DNA of 64,000 nucleotides, taken from the NCBI GenBank assembly GCA_963210315.1, contig OY723244.1:2108001-2172000 (forward strand). The letters run 5' to 3'. A model generated the notes under the pieces. The model was not told the DNA's origin and did not search any database. It saw only the letters and a program-made list of their open reading frames with translations. Of this stretch, positions 18,376 through 29,163 are shown piece after piece. Positions within the stretch are counted from its first letter, which is position 1. Each line of letters begins with the position of its first letter. This stretch comes from Rhynchopus euleeides (lineage: Eukaryota > Euglenozoa > Diplonemea > Diplonemida > Diplonemidae). The position numbers and the translations under genes were made by a program.

Positions 18376-21300
18376 ATGCGGTGCGTCGCGCTGTGTGCGC
18401 TGCTGTGCCTCCCGGCAGCCCTGCACGCTGCGAAGGCCCCGATCCGCATCATCGGGTCGCTCGCGCAGTCGCCACCTGTTGCACCGCACTCGCGGTCTTC
18501 CAACCCGCTTGTGCCGTGCAGCACGATCGTGGACTCGGGGAAGTCGAAATGCAACAGGGCCGGTTACCCTTCAGTGCAGGCGTGGATGGCGAACCTGACC
18601 TCAGACGCACGTGGAACTGTGAAGTTCCTGACCCCCGACTACCGGTCACGGACAGTGCTGGCGCATCCGGATGAGCTGAAGCTGAACCACGCGGTGTGGC
18701 GCAACCTCGGCCTCGATTTCGTCACGATGCGCAACGAGTACCTCTTCTCTGCCAAGAACACAAACTCGCGCTTGGAGGACTTCATGGGCCAGAGCCCGTC
18801 CCCGTGGGTCATGTCCGACTTCATCGTCGACACAGAGTATCCGTACCTTGCGAACCTGCTCCAGCTGTCACACGTGAAAGTGATCGACGGTGTGAAGGTC
18901 GGGGTGCTGGTGCTGTGGGCCAGCAGCTATGCGGACAAGAGCTTCTCGTCCTTCCCACACGCCCACATCCTCCCGATCCTGACGAGGCGGCTGCGGATGG
19001 ACGGCGTCGACAAGATCGTGGTGTACCTCACGGGCATTGTGTCGGGCACTGAGGACGACTTCCTTGTCCTTTCTGCGAATGACATCGACGTGGTGGTGAC
19101 CGACATCGTGCGGAAGGAGACCCCCCGGTATGTGCTGAACGGCACCACCGTGCTGACCGCACCAACATTCTACGGGACCCGCAATGACCTTCTGGTGCTG
19201 GAAATGGTGCAGGACGGCAGCCTGTGGGATTACACCCTGCGCGACATCCCGCTGATCTACAGCAAGCCAGCAGGCTACACGTCTGACCCTGCGTACATTG
19301 CAGCGAAGCAGTGGATGCAGGTCGAGATGGAGCGGAGCTTTGCCAACGACATCACCATCGCCGAACTCACATCAGCCATGCCTGGGGCACAGGACTCGAC
19401 AGGCATCATCTGCAACCTGCGCGAGTGCGAGGTTGGGACACTGACAGCTGATGCTATGCGGGAACGTGCCGGCGCAGAGCTGTCGATGACCAACGCTGCT
19501 GCGGCACGGTCTGGGACCGGGTGGCCTGTGGGCCCTGTGAAGCGGAGCAGGCTGTGGGACACGTACCCCTTCGCAAACACGGTGTGCCGTGTGAACGTGT
19601 CTGGGACCGTCGTGGTGGACATGCTCAACAACGGCGTCAGCCAGCTGCTCGCGAACGGGACACATGACAAGACGCAGCAGCCCTCAGGCCGCTTCCCGCA
19701 GATCAGCGGGTTCCGCTTCCAGATGAACACACATCTGCCCATCGGCAGCAGGGTGGTGCGGGTGGACGTGATGCAGCCAGACGGCACCTTCGCACCGCTC
19801 GAGAAGAGGCGTGTCTACTCCCTGGCGCTGACAAGCTACATCATGGACGGCAACTCTGGGTTCGAGATGCTTGCTGAGAACCGTCAGAACCTCGGCGAGT
19901 GTTTCGTGACGACGATGATGGAGGCCACACAGGAGTACCTTCTGAGGAGGAAGACGTACGCACCGTACATCGATGGGCGGATTGCGTTCGATGACAATGC
20001 TGTGACGATCGCGATGCGGAACCAGTCGCTTTCTGACTGCAGCGAGCTCGAAAAGCACGACCCCTACTGGCAGGACTGCGTGGCGTGCGAGGCAGGGTTC
20101 TGGCGTCCTGACGCGACGAGCAACGTTTGTGTCGAGCGGGTGTCGGACAGCGTGAATGTGCTCATGATTGCTGGCATCGTTGTGGGCATCGTGGTGTTTC
20201 TTGCCATCCCGCTGGTGTGGAAGATGACGGAGAAGCAGCGCCGCATCAACGCGCTGTTCAACAACAACAAGGTTGCGGAGGAGTGTGCTGTGGCGGTGAT
20301 GGAGCTGCGCCTGTCGGACCTTGACTATCTCAACGACCTCGCAACACCGAACACCATCCAGTCCGCCTTCATCGCGATTGCGAAGCAGATGAAGATGTAC
20401 ATGGAGTTCATGCCGAAGAACCTGATCGCGAACTACCAGCCGAGCGAAGGGGACAGCGACAGCAGTGCTGTTGACAAGCGCTCCGACGGCCTCAGTGCGT
20501 CCAGCCTGTCGGGCAGGTCCGCCCTCGGTGTGCAGAGTTCCATGAGCCAGAGTGGGTCCCGCCGTGCTGCAGCCAACGCTGCCGCTGCGAACGCTGGTGC
20601 GGTGAAGAGCAACTACGCACGCAAGAAGCGCGTCTCCGTCCTCGCCCTGAACAGCAGGTCCCACACGGCTACATGTGGGGCACTCAACTCTGAGGGCGTT
20701 CGTGTGATGCACTCGCACCTGATCGAGACCTTCAGCACTGTGGTGGAGAGCTTCAAGGGGCTTGCGGAGGCGATGTGCGGTGACCGCCTCCTGGCTGCGT
20801 GGAACACTGTGGTGGACCGCCCCAGCCACAGCGCGCTTGCCTGCAAGGCTGCGTTCGAGCTGCAGATCCTGAACAAGTCTGAAGGCGGCGACCCTAATGA
20901 GCAGATCGTGCGTCACATCGGGCTGTCCACAGGCACCGCCATGTTCGGGCTTTTCGGAGGCACCGGCACAAAGAAGTACGACATCGTGGGGAAGGTTGTG
21001 CCGGGTGCGATGCTGCTGGCCCTTCTGAACAAGGAGTACGACACGCAGTGCCTCTTCCCGCAATCGATGCTGCACGAGGCATCCACACCATTCTACGTCC
21101 GCATCGTAGACTACGTCAGCCACTCCAAGCTTTCCGACGGGGCCTTCATCTACGAGCTCGAGTCCCAGAAGGGCGACATTGCACAGGACGAGTGGATGTA
21201 CGAACTCGAGAATGCGGACAGCGCCGACCCCCACAAGGCACACAACAAGCAGTGGAAGGACTTTATCAAAAACGGCGTCATCTCGCTGGATGTGAATCCC

Positions 21301-21381
21301 ACCGGAAAGTTGCTGCAGCTCAAGGAGGAGGGTGTGACGGGGACGTACTGCTCCTCTTGCCCGGGCCTCGCCCTGTTCTAG
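18376..21381 (+). CDS. Transmembrane receptor: degenerate 5'-nucleotidase plus cyclase-like domain, copy B
   Basis: 1001 residues. A signal peptide (MRCVALCALLCLPAALHA) leads into a metallophosphatase-like region (~25-260) in which the usual metal-binding motifs are not recognisable: RNEYL stands where NHEFD is expected, and LTGIVSGTEDD and VTDIVRKETP replace the two His motifs. Residues ~345-500 are a well-kept 5'-nucleotidase C-terminal domain (TNAAAARSG, YPFANTV, GRFPQISGFRF, DGNSGFEM). A Cys pair (CVAC, ~568), one membrane span (~592-615), a helix ending in MEFMPKNLIANYQP, and a class III cyclase fold (~750-900) follow. In the latter the first metal Asp is Asn (VLALNSRSHT), GD is kept (CGDRLLAAW), and the N-x3-R catalytic motif is absent after YDIVGKVVPG. 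Likely a cell-surface sensor; enzyme activity is doubtful at both ends. The ATG at 18376 is chosen for the signal peptide. Confidence 0.85.
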   Translation: MRCVALCALLCLPAALHAAKAPIRIIGSLAQSPPVAPHSRSSNPLVPCSTIVDSGKSKCNRAGYPSVQAWMANLTSDARGTVKFLTPDYRSRTVLAHPDELKLNHAVWRNLGLDFVTMRNEYLFSAKNTNSRLEDFMGQSPSPWVMSDFIVDTEYPYLANLLQLSHVKVIDGVKVGVLVLWASSYADKSFSSFPHAHILPILTRRLRMDGVDKIVVYLTGIVSGTEDDFLVLSANDIDVVVTDIVRKETPRYVLNGTTVLTAPTFYGTRNDLLVLEMVQDGSLWDYTLRDIPLIYSKPAGYTSDPAYIAAKQWMQVEMERSFANDITIAELTSAMPGAQDSTGIICNLRECEVGTLTADAMRERAGAELSMTNAAAARSGTGWPVGPVKRSRLWDTYPFANTVCRVNVSGTVVVDMLNNGVSQLLANGTHDKTQQPSGRFPQISGFRFQMNTHLPIGSRVVRVDVMQPDGTFAPLEKRRVYSLALTSYIMDGNSGFEMLAENRQNLGECFVTTMMEATQEYLLRRKTYAPYIDGRIAFDDNAVTIAMRNQSLSDCSELEKHDPYWQDCVACEAGFWRPDATSNVCVERVSDSVNVLMIAGIVVGIVVFLAIPLVWKMTEKQRRINALFNNNKVAEECAVAVMELRLSDLDYLNDLATPNTIQSAFIAIAKQMKMYMEFMPKNLIANYQPSEGDSDSSAVDKRSDGLSASSLSGRSALGVQSSMSQSGSRRAAANAAAANAGAVKSNYARKKRVSVLALNSRSHTATCGALNSEGVRVMHSHLIETFSTVVESFKGLAEAMCGDRLLAAWNTVVDRPSHSALACKAAFELQILNKSEGGDPNEQIVRHIGLSTGTAMFGLFGGTGTKKYDIVGKVVPGAMLLALLNKEYDTQCLFPQSMLHEASTPFYVRIVDYVSHSKLSDGAFIYELESQKGDIAQDEWMYELENADSADPHKAHNKQWKDFIKNGVISLDVNPTGKLLQLKEEGVTGTYCSSCPGLALF

Positions 21382-21684
21382 ACATCACCTCCCCTCTCCC
21401 CTCTCTCTCTCTGTGTGCGTGCTTATAAATGCGTGCTTATATATCTCACTAGTTCTGTCCTTTTCCCGTGACTGATTCTCCCCCACTCCCTCCCTCCCCC
21501 TCTCTCTCTCCCACCTTCGCTTTCCCTTTTTGTTGTCTTCCTGTCGCCGCACCATGTAGCAGGTGTGGTGGGAGATGATCTTTCTTGATCCCACAGAAGG
21601 TGCACAGGACAGATAACCTGCCTGTGCCGGTCTGTGCCCATGATGTCCGCCGTTTTTTTTATTACGCACACGACCTTCGCGCGG

Positions 21685-21830
21685 AAAGTGTCATTCAGCT
21701 CTGCCAAACGTGCTCTACACACCACCCCCTTCATCAGGCAAGTGGGTTTGTAAGTGTGTGTGGAAGCGTCAACGCATCAAACGAAGTACCAAGTAGTAGA
21801 GGAAGAGCGGCAGAGTTGAAGTGACACTTT
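21685..21830. repeat. Hairpin-ended short repeat with GCGTCAACGC core, copy 1
   Basis: 146 bp, ends AAAGTGTCA / TGACACTTT, containing GGAAGCGTCAACGCATC. Nearly identical to 45878-46022; a diverged copy is at 36283-36447. Confidence 0.75.
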
Positions 21831-21951
21831 TATCGGCAAAGCCACCCTCCCTTTTGACACATGTCGGGTAGGGGGGTGGGCCTGAGATTTCAGCAGTTCT
21901 TCACGCCAGAAATCAAGATCCGGAAATAGGCTGAAGAATTTCTGTAATCAT

Positions 21952-22067
21952 GGGGGGCTTCTTCGCTCAGAAGCGCAAAGAAGTGAGGAAAGGTGAGCCG
22001 CCTCGCAACCACTGGCTGTCAGGTGCCACGCTTTGACACACAAAGTGGCACTGAGCGAAGGCCCCCC
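21952..22067. repeat. Foldback repeat, GGGGGGCTTCTTCGCTCAG ends
   Basis: GGGGGGCTTCTTCGCTCAG on the left pairs with CTGAGCGAAGGCCCCCC on the right. Member of the GGGGG(T/C)CTTCGCT foldback group; no clear duplication. Confidence 0.6.
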
Positions 22068-23048
22068 TCGAGAGGCCCATGTCCCCCCCCCCCCCCCTTT
22101 AGCAAACACTCAACGCGCAGAGTTCGTCTCTCGAAAAATAAAACAAATTCGTGCAAAAAAACTTGGAAGCCTCGGGCCTCAACACAGCTTTTGGGGCCCG
22201 TGAGAGGGCTCAACGGGGAGGGGAAAAACGTAACCGTTGGTGCCCCTGAAGGGGCCGATTTACGTAGTTCTCATGGAGTTGGTATAAGACGATGTGGTTT
22301 TCAGGGCCCAACCGTGGTTTCTTCTTTGAATGAGGGCTGTTTGTGTGTGTGGTGTTGTGTTGTGATTGTTTGATTTTACTGGGGGGGAGGGGGTTCAATT
22401 ACAAGATGTACGGTACGGCTTCTATTCTCAAATTTTTGGGGTTTTGGGTGCAGAAAGTGCCTGCAAAACCCAGAAAGTTGAATAGAAGCCGTGCGTCTTG
22501 TATTTGAACCCCTCCCCAGTTAGGCAAGTCGCTGGTGTTCTTTTGTCGTTGTTGCTGTTCAGAGGGTGATTTCTCCCCTTTTTTCGCGGCAAAGAAGGGC
22601 CGGTGCCGTGTCGCATCTATACTTATATGCTGAAGCACACCTTCGTGTGAGCGCCCCGAAGGCGACCCACCGCAGGACTTGCAGCCAACCGTGCTCGGCA
22701 CGCAGCTCTCTCCAGCCCCCACTCCCCTCCCCATCAACACTCACTTCTCTATTCAACCTTTTCCCCCACGCCCCCTCCATCCCTCCACAACGGTCGGCAA
22801 TCGAAGTTTGTCGAAACGTTGAACCTATGCACATCACCCGCCCCGCCCCCTCGCCCCGCTTTGATGATGGTCGGGAATGTTTGGTTGTAGAATTTTGGCG
22901 GCGCAAGCAAGCAAAAGATTGCCTTCTCAGAGCTGGTCGCTGGGAAGGCATGTTTGTCTTTGTCTCTTCGATGCGCCGCTTATATTTTGAAGCTCTGTGT
23001 CCTCTGTGTGCCGAGGCTGCCTCCGTAGTGGGGCGCGGGGTGATAAGG

Positions 23049-23221
23049 AAATCGTACGACTGAAGCTTTAGGAATAACACCTTTCATGCCACTTCACACA
23101 CACAGGGCCTCAACACAGCCTTGAGACAGCAAGTGTGCGCTCAATAAAAAAGTAGCCCGGAACTGTTCTCCCACAGTTGCTGGACAAGGGTGTCTACAAT
23201 ATAGCGGAAGGAGTACGATTT
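23049..23221. repeat. MITE with ends AAATCGTAC, copy 1
   Basis: AAATCGTACGACTG at the left and GTACGATTT at the right; contains GGGCCTCAACACAGCC and GGAACTGTTCTCCCACAG. Related copies at 42143, 46051, 50640 and (truncated) 61200. Confidence 0.8.
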
Positions 23222-24232
23222 TTGGCTTCTGCGCGCTGCAACACACAAACAACAACAAGTCTGCTTCTCTCTTTTGCACTTCTGTTTTACGGTGAGGGGG
23301 GGCGTCAAACTCGTTGTAACATATGCCGACTGGTCGACCAGTCGGCTTTCGTGGTGGACGACTAGTCGCCCCTGACGATTTGCGCCGTGCACTGTCCAAG
23401 AAGATGGTGCATTTGGGCAGCCACCGTGGCCTGTCGAATCGTGCTCCAACCCCCATCCTTTTTTTTGATTCGTCTTTTTCATCACCTTTTATCAAACAAT
23501 CAAAAGAAAAGCCTTTCTTCCTCACCCTTCACAACAAAAAATAGCTTTTTACTTTTTCCGGTATTCTCTTCTTCTGTGTTTTCCGTTGGTTATGGCAATA
23601 TGCTTCCTCCCCCACCCCCCCCCCCCCCAGGCAAAATCTTAAGGGGTAAAAATAACGGCATTTTTCACATAGGCGAGGAACACGCACTAAATGGCTGTAA
23701 ACTTGAAACCCCGGCCCCTGGGAGTATTTGGGGGCGGTCTGGGTGGTTTTTGGGGGTATTTGGCCACTTCTGAGCCAATCCGTGACCATGCTCAAAAAAA
23801 TGTAGTGGTTTGGTTCCGGCCCCCTCATCCGAACCACCCTTCCGAGCCCGTCCCGCCCTACTTGCTCGCAACATTCCGCCGTTTCGTTTCCTGAGTGGGC
23901 ACTGCTGCCTTCGGTTCAAATTGGGGGTGCAGGAACGTGACAAGCTTGGGAAGGAGTGCCTTCTCAGTAGTTTCTCCGCTGTAACGGCGCTGTTGTGTTC
24001 TGCTGCAAGCGCACGCTTCTGCAGCAGGCATTCAATCTGGCTTCGTTCGGAATTCGGCCTCTTCCAAACCCCTGTGGACATCCTTCGCTGCAGAGGCAGA
24101 TGGGGTGGCCTTCTTCCTGAACATGCCTGAACTGAAAGTTCAATTCTTCAGCAGAATGGGTCACTGGCCCGGTGAGTGCCTTGTTGCTTGAACTGTGCGA
24201 TCTGTGCTGCGCGGTGACAAAAGATCAGGGGG

Positions 24233-24621
24233 TGTGCAGTGGTGCTCGCTGCCTACCTGCTGGCCCTACGCCGCCGCCCCCGCATCTGCGGGAAGCGCCT
24301 GCTGGAGCTGGGTTGCGGGGTGGGAATACCGAGCCTGGTCGCCCTTGTGGGGTGCGGCGCTGCAAAGGCCGTCCTCACGGACACAGCTGCGCAGGTGCAG
24401 TGGCAGCAGGCTATGTCACACAACCTGCATGCCAAGCACGCGGGGAGGGTGTGAGCGGCCTGCTGGCGTGGGGCATGCCTGAAGACATCGCCAACATACA
24501 ACACACACACGGCCCGTTCGACCTGATCCTTGCTGCGGACTGCATGTTCGATGCCGCCGTGTGTGGCCCGTTCTGCTGCATCCTCGTACAGCTGCTGCCA
24601 TTTGGTACGACAGGGCCCACG
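24233..24621 (+). pseudogene. Broken METTL21-type protein methyltransferase
   Basis: Frame 24239-24454 holds the SAM-binding motif I (LLELGCGVGIPSL) followed by a motif II-like VLTD. About 15 bases upstream of its stop, sense moves to the next frame, which carries FDLILAADCMFD, the post-motif D-x-x-Y/F signature of the lysine methyltransferase group (Methyltransf_16). A single-base shift near 24450 therefore splits the domain. The usual N-terminal segment and C-terminal helices are missing, so this is a fragment even if the shift is repaired. Family members methylate lysines of translation factors and chaperones. Confidence 0.65.
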
Positions 24622-26352
24622 TGATGACTCACAGAAACCATTAGTCGCGGGGACTGCGACGGCTTCGCCGTGGCCGCACACCTCATCCTTGTCCAGAAGT
24701 GGTCCAGGATGACCCCTATGCATTCGACGGAGGGCACGTCAGAAAGCCCCCCCGAGTGACGCCCTTGCATGCGCGGACACATCCCGGTCTTTGTTGAGAA
24801 TAATATCGGTCGAAACCTGACAGAACATCCGCTGAAACGTCGCCTTTTTGGCTCGATAGTGCTCAGATGCCTCATCAGAGGCGGCGGAACGTGGTACATG
24901 ACGTGGGATTTTGATGATGCAGGTGGCAGGGTGATCGGGAGACTCAGCCGGGGAGGGGTTCGGTACCAAACCACTACAAAAATTTCAGCATTGCATTTCA
25001 GCCCCGTTCCGGGCCACCAAAGTGGGTGTCTCACACCCAGGGACGGTTTCTGGGGTGGTCTGGCCACTTTTTCAGCATTTTTGGGGTGTTTCTGGCCGAA
25101 AATTGCCTATGTCGAAAAATGTCGTTATTTTGACGTTTTTTGGTACCTTAAGACGGCCCCTACCCCCCCCCCCCCCCCCCTTACCCCCGCTTATACCCAT
25201 TGCAGATCCCCCCAACCCCTGACCCTGACCCCAAGCAACCGCAACACTGCAGCTATCGCCTCTGATGCATGTTGATTGTGCACCACAACAACACAGAGGG
25301 GTCCTCGCTGGCGGAAAATATTTCGGCAACGTCGGTTTGTCGGGGAGCCTTCTGCTCAGAAGTGCAGGAAAGTGAGTTGCCTTCACAGACAATGGAGACA
25401 GACTGGCACGGTTTCCACACAGTGACGGTGATTCTCGTTTGGAGACACCAGTCAGGTGGGGAGTTTGGCTGGGGCGGCACATCTGTTACACATTATTACG
25501 CAGGTGTCCCCATAGGAGCAGATACCACCAGAACGCACCGCACCGTTTTCGGCACGGGCAGCACATACCGCCCCTCCCTCTCTCAGTGTCAAAACGACAG
25601 TGGTACTGCAGGATAGCGGTGCAGCACTGTTGGGGGGGGGGGGGAAACAACAGTGCGGCTGAGCGGCTCTGTTGAGTTGTGGCTGTTGAGCCGTACTGCC
25701 CCAACAAAAAGTCAAAACAAAACACAACTGCCTATCCATCAGCAGGCCTGCGGGGGGAGGCGGGAGCTGCCCCACTCCACCCTACCCCCCCCCTGATCTT
25801 TCCTGATCCTGTTGGACACAACCTGCATCACGATTGAAGGGAGATCAACTACCCTGTGCTTCCCTCCACTGCTACTTCTACTTCACGACCCCGCCCCGCT
25901 CCCCCCCACCCCCCCCCCCCCCCACAACTCCCTGACCTAGCGCTCCCCTGATCTTGTAACACAGACCACAGTATCCCCCTCCCTGAGTATTGGGCACTGC
26001 CTTGCGTCCCACAGCCCCCCCTCCCCTGTTGTGACTTTTGTAAAGGAGGCGACACCTCTGTGCGTTGCCGTTGTTCGCCCACTCTGCCTCGCTGGCCTCC
26101 TCCCACCCCCACCCGATGCGTGCGAAAGCTGTCGCATTGTCAAGGGGGGAGGGGGTCGGGGCGGGGGGGAGGGGGGTGCGGGACGACAGAGGTGATGGCC
26201 ATACACATCCCTTACGGTTGATTCAAACGTGCCTGTTTTTTTGTGGGGGGACCCACCCACCCCCCGAATTCCTTTTTTTTGCTTGTGCCCAAACAAGCTT
26301 GCTTGTCACAGCGGAAATAGTCACGGCGAGCATTGTGCATTTGCATAAAAAA
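24622..26352. other. Gene-poor, homopolymer-rich stretch
   Basis: Contains a loose GGTACC-type repeat (24960-25180), a poly-C run (25163-25180), part of the dispersed tail repeat (25810-25890) and more poly-C (25913-25923). No gene supported. Confidence 0.45.
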
Positions 26353-27189
26353 CATGGTTTGACAGAATTCTGACAGAAAAATGCCCAGAATTTCCAGATT
26401 TTTAAAATCTGCAGAATCTGAGAAATTCTGTAGAATTCTGCAGATTCTGAGAAATCTGACAGAATTCTGAGAATTCTGGGAGAATTCTGAGAATTCTGCC
26501 AGTGGCTTGTGGCCAACTAGCAGCAGCCTGGTATGACAGGGTAGTCATACACAGGCTATGTACAGGGTCGGCCTCGTCCTGGACCAGTCGTAGGCTTATG
26601 CTACTGTTGGTTCTCAGGACTGGCCACCACTGCGCGGGTCAATTTTTTGAAAAGGGGGCCTTGACCAAAGGCAAACAGTTTTTGAGTTCTTGCACCACTT
26701 CATCTCGGGACTACTCTGATTGGATTCCTCGGATTCGTCGACACACTGTTTCAGAACTGTGCACTTCTCCATCCACACCGGCATCGGGTCACCCGCTGAA
26801 TGCCGTGAGGGCCGAAGCCCAGGGTCAGATTTCGGTACAAGGTGATTAACAGGTCGTTGAGAGGTTCGCAAGTTTAAATGTACCTACAAAAGCTTCATGT
26901 ACCCGTGATAGGGATTTAGTCATTGCTATAGGTGAAGATCAGAGCCCAGGCGGGATGTAAGACAGGGTGTCGCAGATGCAACAATGTCTCCAGAGCCACT
27001 TTGTATGCCTTTGTTCGGGATGCCCCTTCACCTGTCGCGCTTAGGTTCCGTCCAAGTTCGCCGATTCCAGTGCTTCAAGAGAGCACACAGTTCCTTCCCA
27101 GTAGTCTTCATCCTCGGTTCCGAATCATCGCAGTCCCTCGAATCCATGGTGCAGAACTAAATGACCTAATCCGCCTCGCCTCCACTAAT

Positions 27190-27292
27190 TCGCCCAGGGT
27201 CGCCCACCACTCGCCCACACTCGGCCACACTCGCCCACACTCGCCCACGTTCGCCCACATTCGCCCACACTCGCCCACACTCGGCCACATTA
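27190..27292 (+). repeat. Left TCGCCCACA minisatellite
   Basis: About ten imperfect units of TCGCCCACA(C/T) following the left terminal repeat. Confidence 0.9.
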
Positions 27293-27487
27293 CTAAGCAC
27301 TTTAGTGAAGGGGCTTTGCCCCGCTTAGGGGGATTCCAAAGAAGACGTGCAGTTTCCTTTGGTGTTCTGAGCGTTTTTTGTGTTCCAGGCAGATACCCCA
27401 CTGGCTGAATTGGCCAGGTTGGCGAGGCTGTCACGGCGTGTTTGGGCACTACACACGGACCTCCTTCATCAGGTTTTTGGTTCCCCA

Positions 27488-27541
27488 CACGGCCGCGACA
27501 CCCTCTTCGTCGAGTGAGTCCGCGCTTGTAGCACAGAGCCG
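27488..27541 (+). repeat. Left 54-bp direct repeat flanking the element gene
   Basis: Starts CACGGCCGCGACACCCTCTT and ends CACAGAGCCG. Matches 28586-28642 with a 2-base insertion and a few changes. It lies 15 bp upstream of the gene start. Confidence 0.85.
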
Positions 27542-27555
27542 ATCAACCTGCACCG

Positions 27556-28617
27556 ATGACCGACATTGTCGACTCCCCAAGGGAGGGTTCCGCCTCTTCC
27601 GTCGAGGTGGCGATGCCCGCTGATCTCCGGGCCATCCTCCAGCGCCCCATAGAGGGGCGCTACACCTTCACCCCCCTCGCGGTAGGCTTCATGGAGAAGC
27701 TGGGGGTGGAGGCGGCGATGGCAGCGGTGCTGGGCACCAAGGCAAATGTGGGCTATAGGTCGATGCAGGAGACGGTGCGAGCGCTCCACGGTGAAGCGGT
27801 GAGGTTGGGGAACAACCCCGTCCCAGAGGGTCTCATCCCCGAGGCGATGGTGCGCCTGGTCGGGGGTGAGCTGAGCGACTGGGCGGATATGAGGGTGGAG
27901 AGGCAGGTCGCCTCCCTGCACCTGGCGGCACAGGCGCTGGGGGGCCTGGCCGCCATCCGGCTGCGGGGCGCACCCCGCTCGGCGAGCCAGCCCCAGGCAC
28001 GGGAGGGGAGCCAACCGCCGCCTACCAGCCCTCCGATTCGGGCCTCCGCCGACCCCGTCCAGCGGGCGCAGTCGCTGCCTCGGGAGGACGCGGAGGAGGC
28101 GGAGCTGGTGAGGAAGCTCGCGGAGGCACGTAGCAGGAAGGAGGCCCGGGGGGCGGCGAAGGACGCGAGGACAGCATGCTCCGCGAAACAGGATCGCCTC
28201 CGGCGGCTGCGGGAGGAGCTCCGCCGCCTCGATGAGGAGGCGGAGGACTACGACGAGGAGGATGAGGAGGTGGACGAGGACCTGCGGAAGGTACTCCACG
28301 ATCCGGAGGAGTGGGTCTTTTTTGCGACAGACACCACCCGCCGGTACATCCTCATGCAGAGGCTGCGTGAGGAGTTCCTCCCCCCGGGGAAGTGCGATGC
28401 CCGGGACGCTGTGGAACAGCTGCTTCGGGTCGTGGAGGCGGCGCTGCTCCCCTCACGGGACATCGGTCGGTCGCTCCGAGAGGCCCACGACGCACTGTGG
28501 TTCTGGAAGGTGCGGGACTCGTCGGGGGTGGCTCCGGCACACGCTTTCCGGGACAAGCTGTCGGCAGGGGCCGGAAAGCGTGTGTCACGGCCGCGACACC
28601 CTCTTCGTCTAGAGTGA
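27556..28617 (+). CDS. Hypothetical protein of the minisatellite-armed element
   Basis: 353 residues, from the ATG in CACCGATGACCGAC. Residues ~20-135 are a predicted helical region (DLRAILQRPIEG, FMEKLGVEAAMAAVLG, WADMRVERQV). A Pro/Ser-rich linker (~140-165) and a strongly charged coiled-coil stretch (~170-250) with an acidic run (EDYDEEDEEVDED) follow, then a second helical region (~250-335, containing EEWVFFATDTTRRY and DALWFWKVRD). No catalytic triad of a transposase, recombinase or polymerase is seen. Size and layout recall capsid-like (Gag) or DNA-binding accessory proteins of mobile elements, but this is a guess. The last ~11 codons are encoded by the right direct repeat. The frame is intact and GC-rich, unlike the decayed surroundings, suggesting recent function. 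Confidence 0.7.
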   Translation: MTDIVDSPREGSASSVEVAMPADLRAILQRPIEGRYTFTPLAVGFMEKLGVEAAMAAVLGTKANVGYRSMQETVRALHGEAVRLGNNPVPEGLIPEAMVRLVGGELSDWADMRVERQVASLHLAAQALGGLAAIRLRGAPRSASQPQAREGSQPPPTSPPIRASADPVQRAQSLPREDAEEAELVRKLAEARSRKEARGAAKDARTACSAKQDRLRRLREELRRLDEEAEDYDEEDEEVDEDLRKVLHDPEEWVFFATDTTRRYILMQRLREEFLPPGKCDARDAVEQLLRVVEAALLPSRDIGRSLREAHDALWFWKVRDSSGVAPAHAFRDKLSAGAGKRVSRPRHPLRLE

Positions 28618-28642
28618 GTCCGCGATTTGTAGTACAGAGCCG
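28586..28642 (+). repeat. Right 57-bp direct repeat flanking the element gene
   Basis: Matches 27488-27541; contains the gene's stop codon. Confidence 0.85.
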
Positions 28643-28742
28643 GCTCCCCCCCCCACTTCCCAAGTTTGGCGTTTCGCTGTTAATTGAGGCCCCGTTTCGG
28701 TGGCTTCCTCTTCTTGCCTGCAGTCTTCTGATTAGGAATCCC

Positions 28743-29163
28743 CCTCGCCCACAACTCGCCCACACTGGCCCACACTCGCCCACACTCGCCCACATGCATT
28801 CGCCCACATTCGCCCACACTCGCCCACATTCGCCCACACTCGACCACCACTCGCCCACATTCGCCCACACTCGCTCACACTCGCCCACACTCGCCCACAA
28901 CTCGCCCACACTCGCCCACGTTCGCCCACATTCGCCCACACTCGCCCACACATGCATTCGCCCACATTCGCCCACACTCGCCCACATTCGCCCACACTCG
29001 CCCACATTCGCCCACATTCGCCCACACTCGACCACCACTCGCCCACATTCGCCCACACTCGCCCACACTCGACCACCCTCGCCCACCCTCTTCCGCACTC
29101 TTGCACTTTCGCCCACGTTCGCCCACATTCGCCCACACTCGCCCACCTTCGACCACCCTCGCC
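28743..29163 (+). repeat. Right TCGCCCACA minisatellite
   Basis: About 420 bp of imperfect TCGCCCACA / TCGACCACC units, same orientation as the left array but four times longer. Long frames on both strands here are translations of the repeat. Confidence 0.95.

Larger units (their letters stand above)
21382..24232. other. Gene-poor stretch with small repeats
   Basis: Holds the short hairpin repeats listed separately (21685-21830, 21952-22067, 23049-23221), pyrimidine tracts (21382-21420, 21478-21530) and poly-C at 22084-22097 and 23615-23630. The inverted words GGCTTCTATTC / GAATAGAAGCC at 22418-22489 form a ~70-bp hairpin. The longest frames (22566-23063 plus, 22559-23080 minus) overlap on opposite strands and resemble no family. 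Confidence 0.45.

Noticed and set aside
19684..21243. 519-codon minus-strand frame
   Set aside because: Antisense shadow of receptor copy B; the same shadow occurs opposite copy A.
22559..23080. Opposing ~170-codon frames
   Set aside because: They overlap on opposite strands, neither has recognisable motifs, and the 3' part enters a MITE.
28875..29156. Long frames on both strands with repeated WANVGECGRV or FAHTRPHSPT
   Set aside because: Translations of the TCGCCCACA minisatellite.
27190..29163. Regularly spaced repeats as a CRISPR array
   Set aside because: Units are contiguous ~9-10 bp minisatellite copies without unique spacers, in a eukaryotic context.
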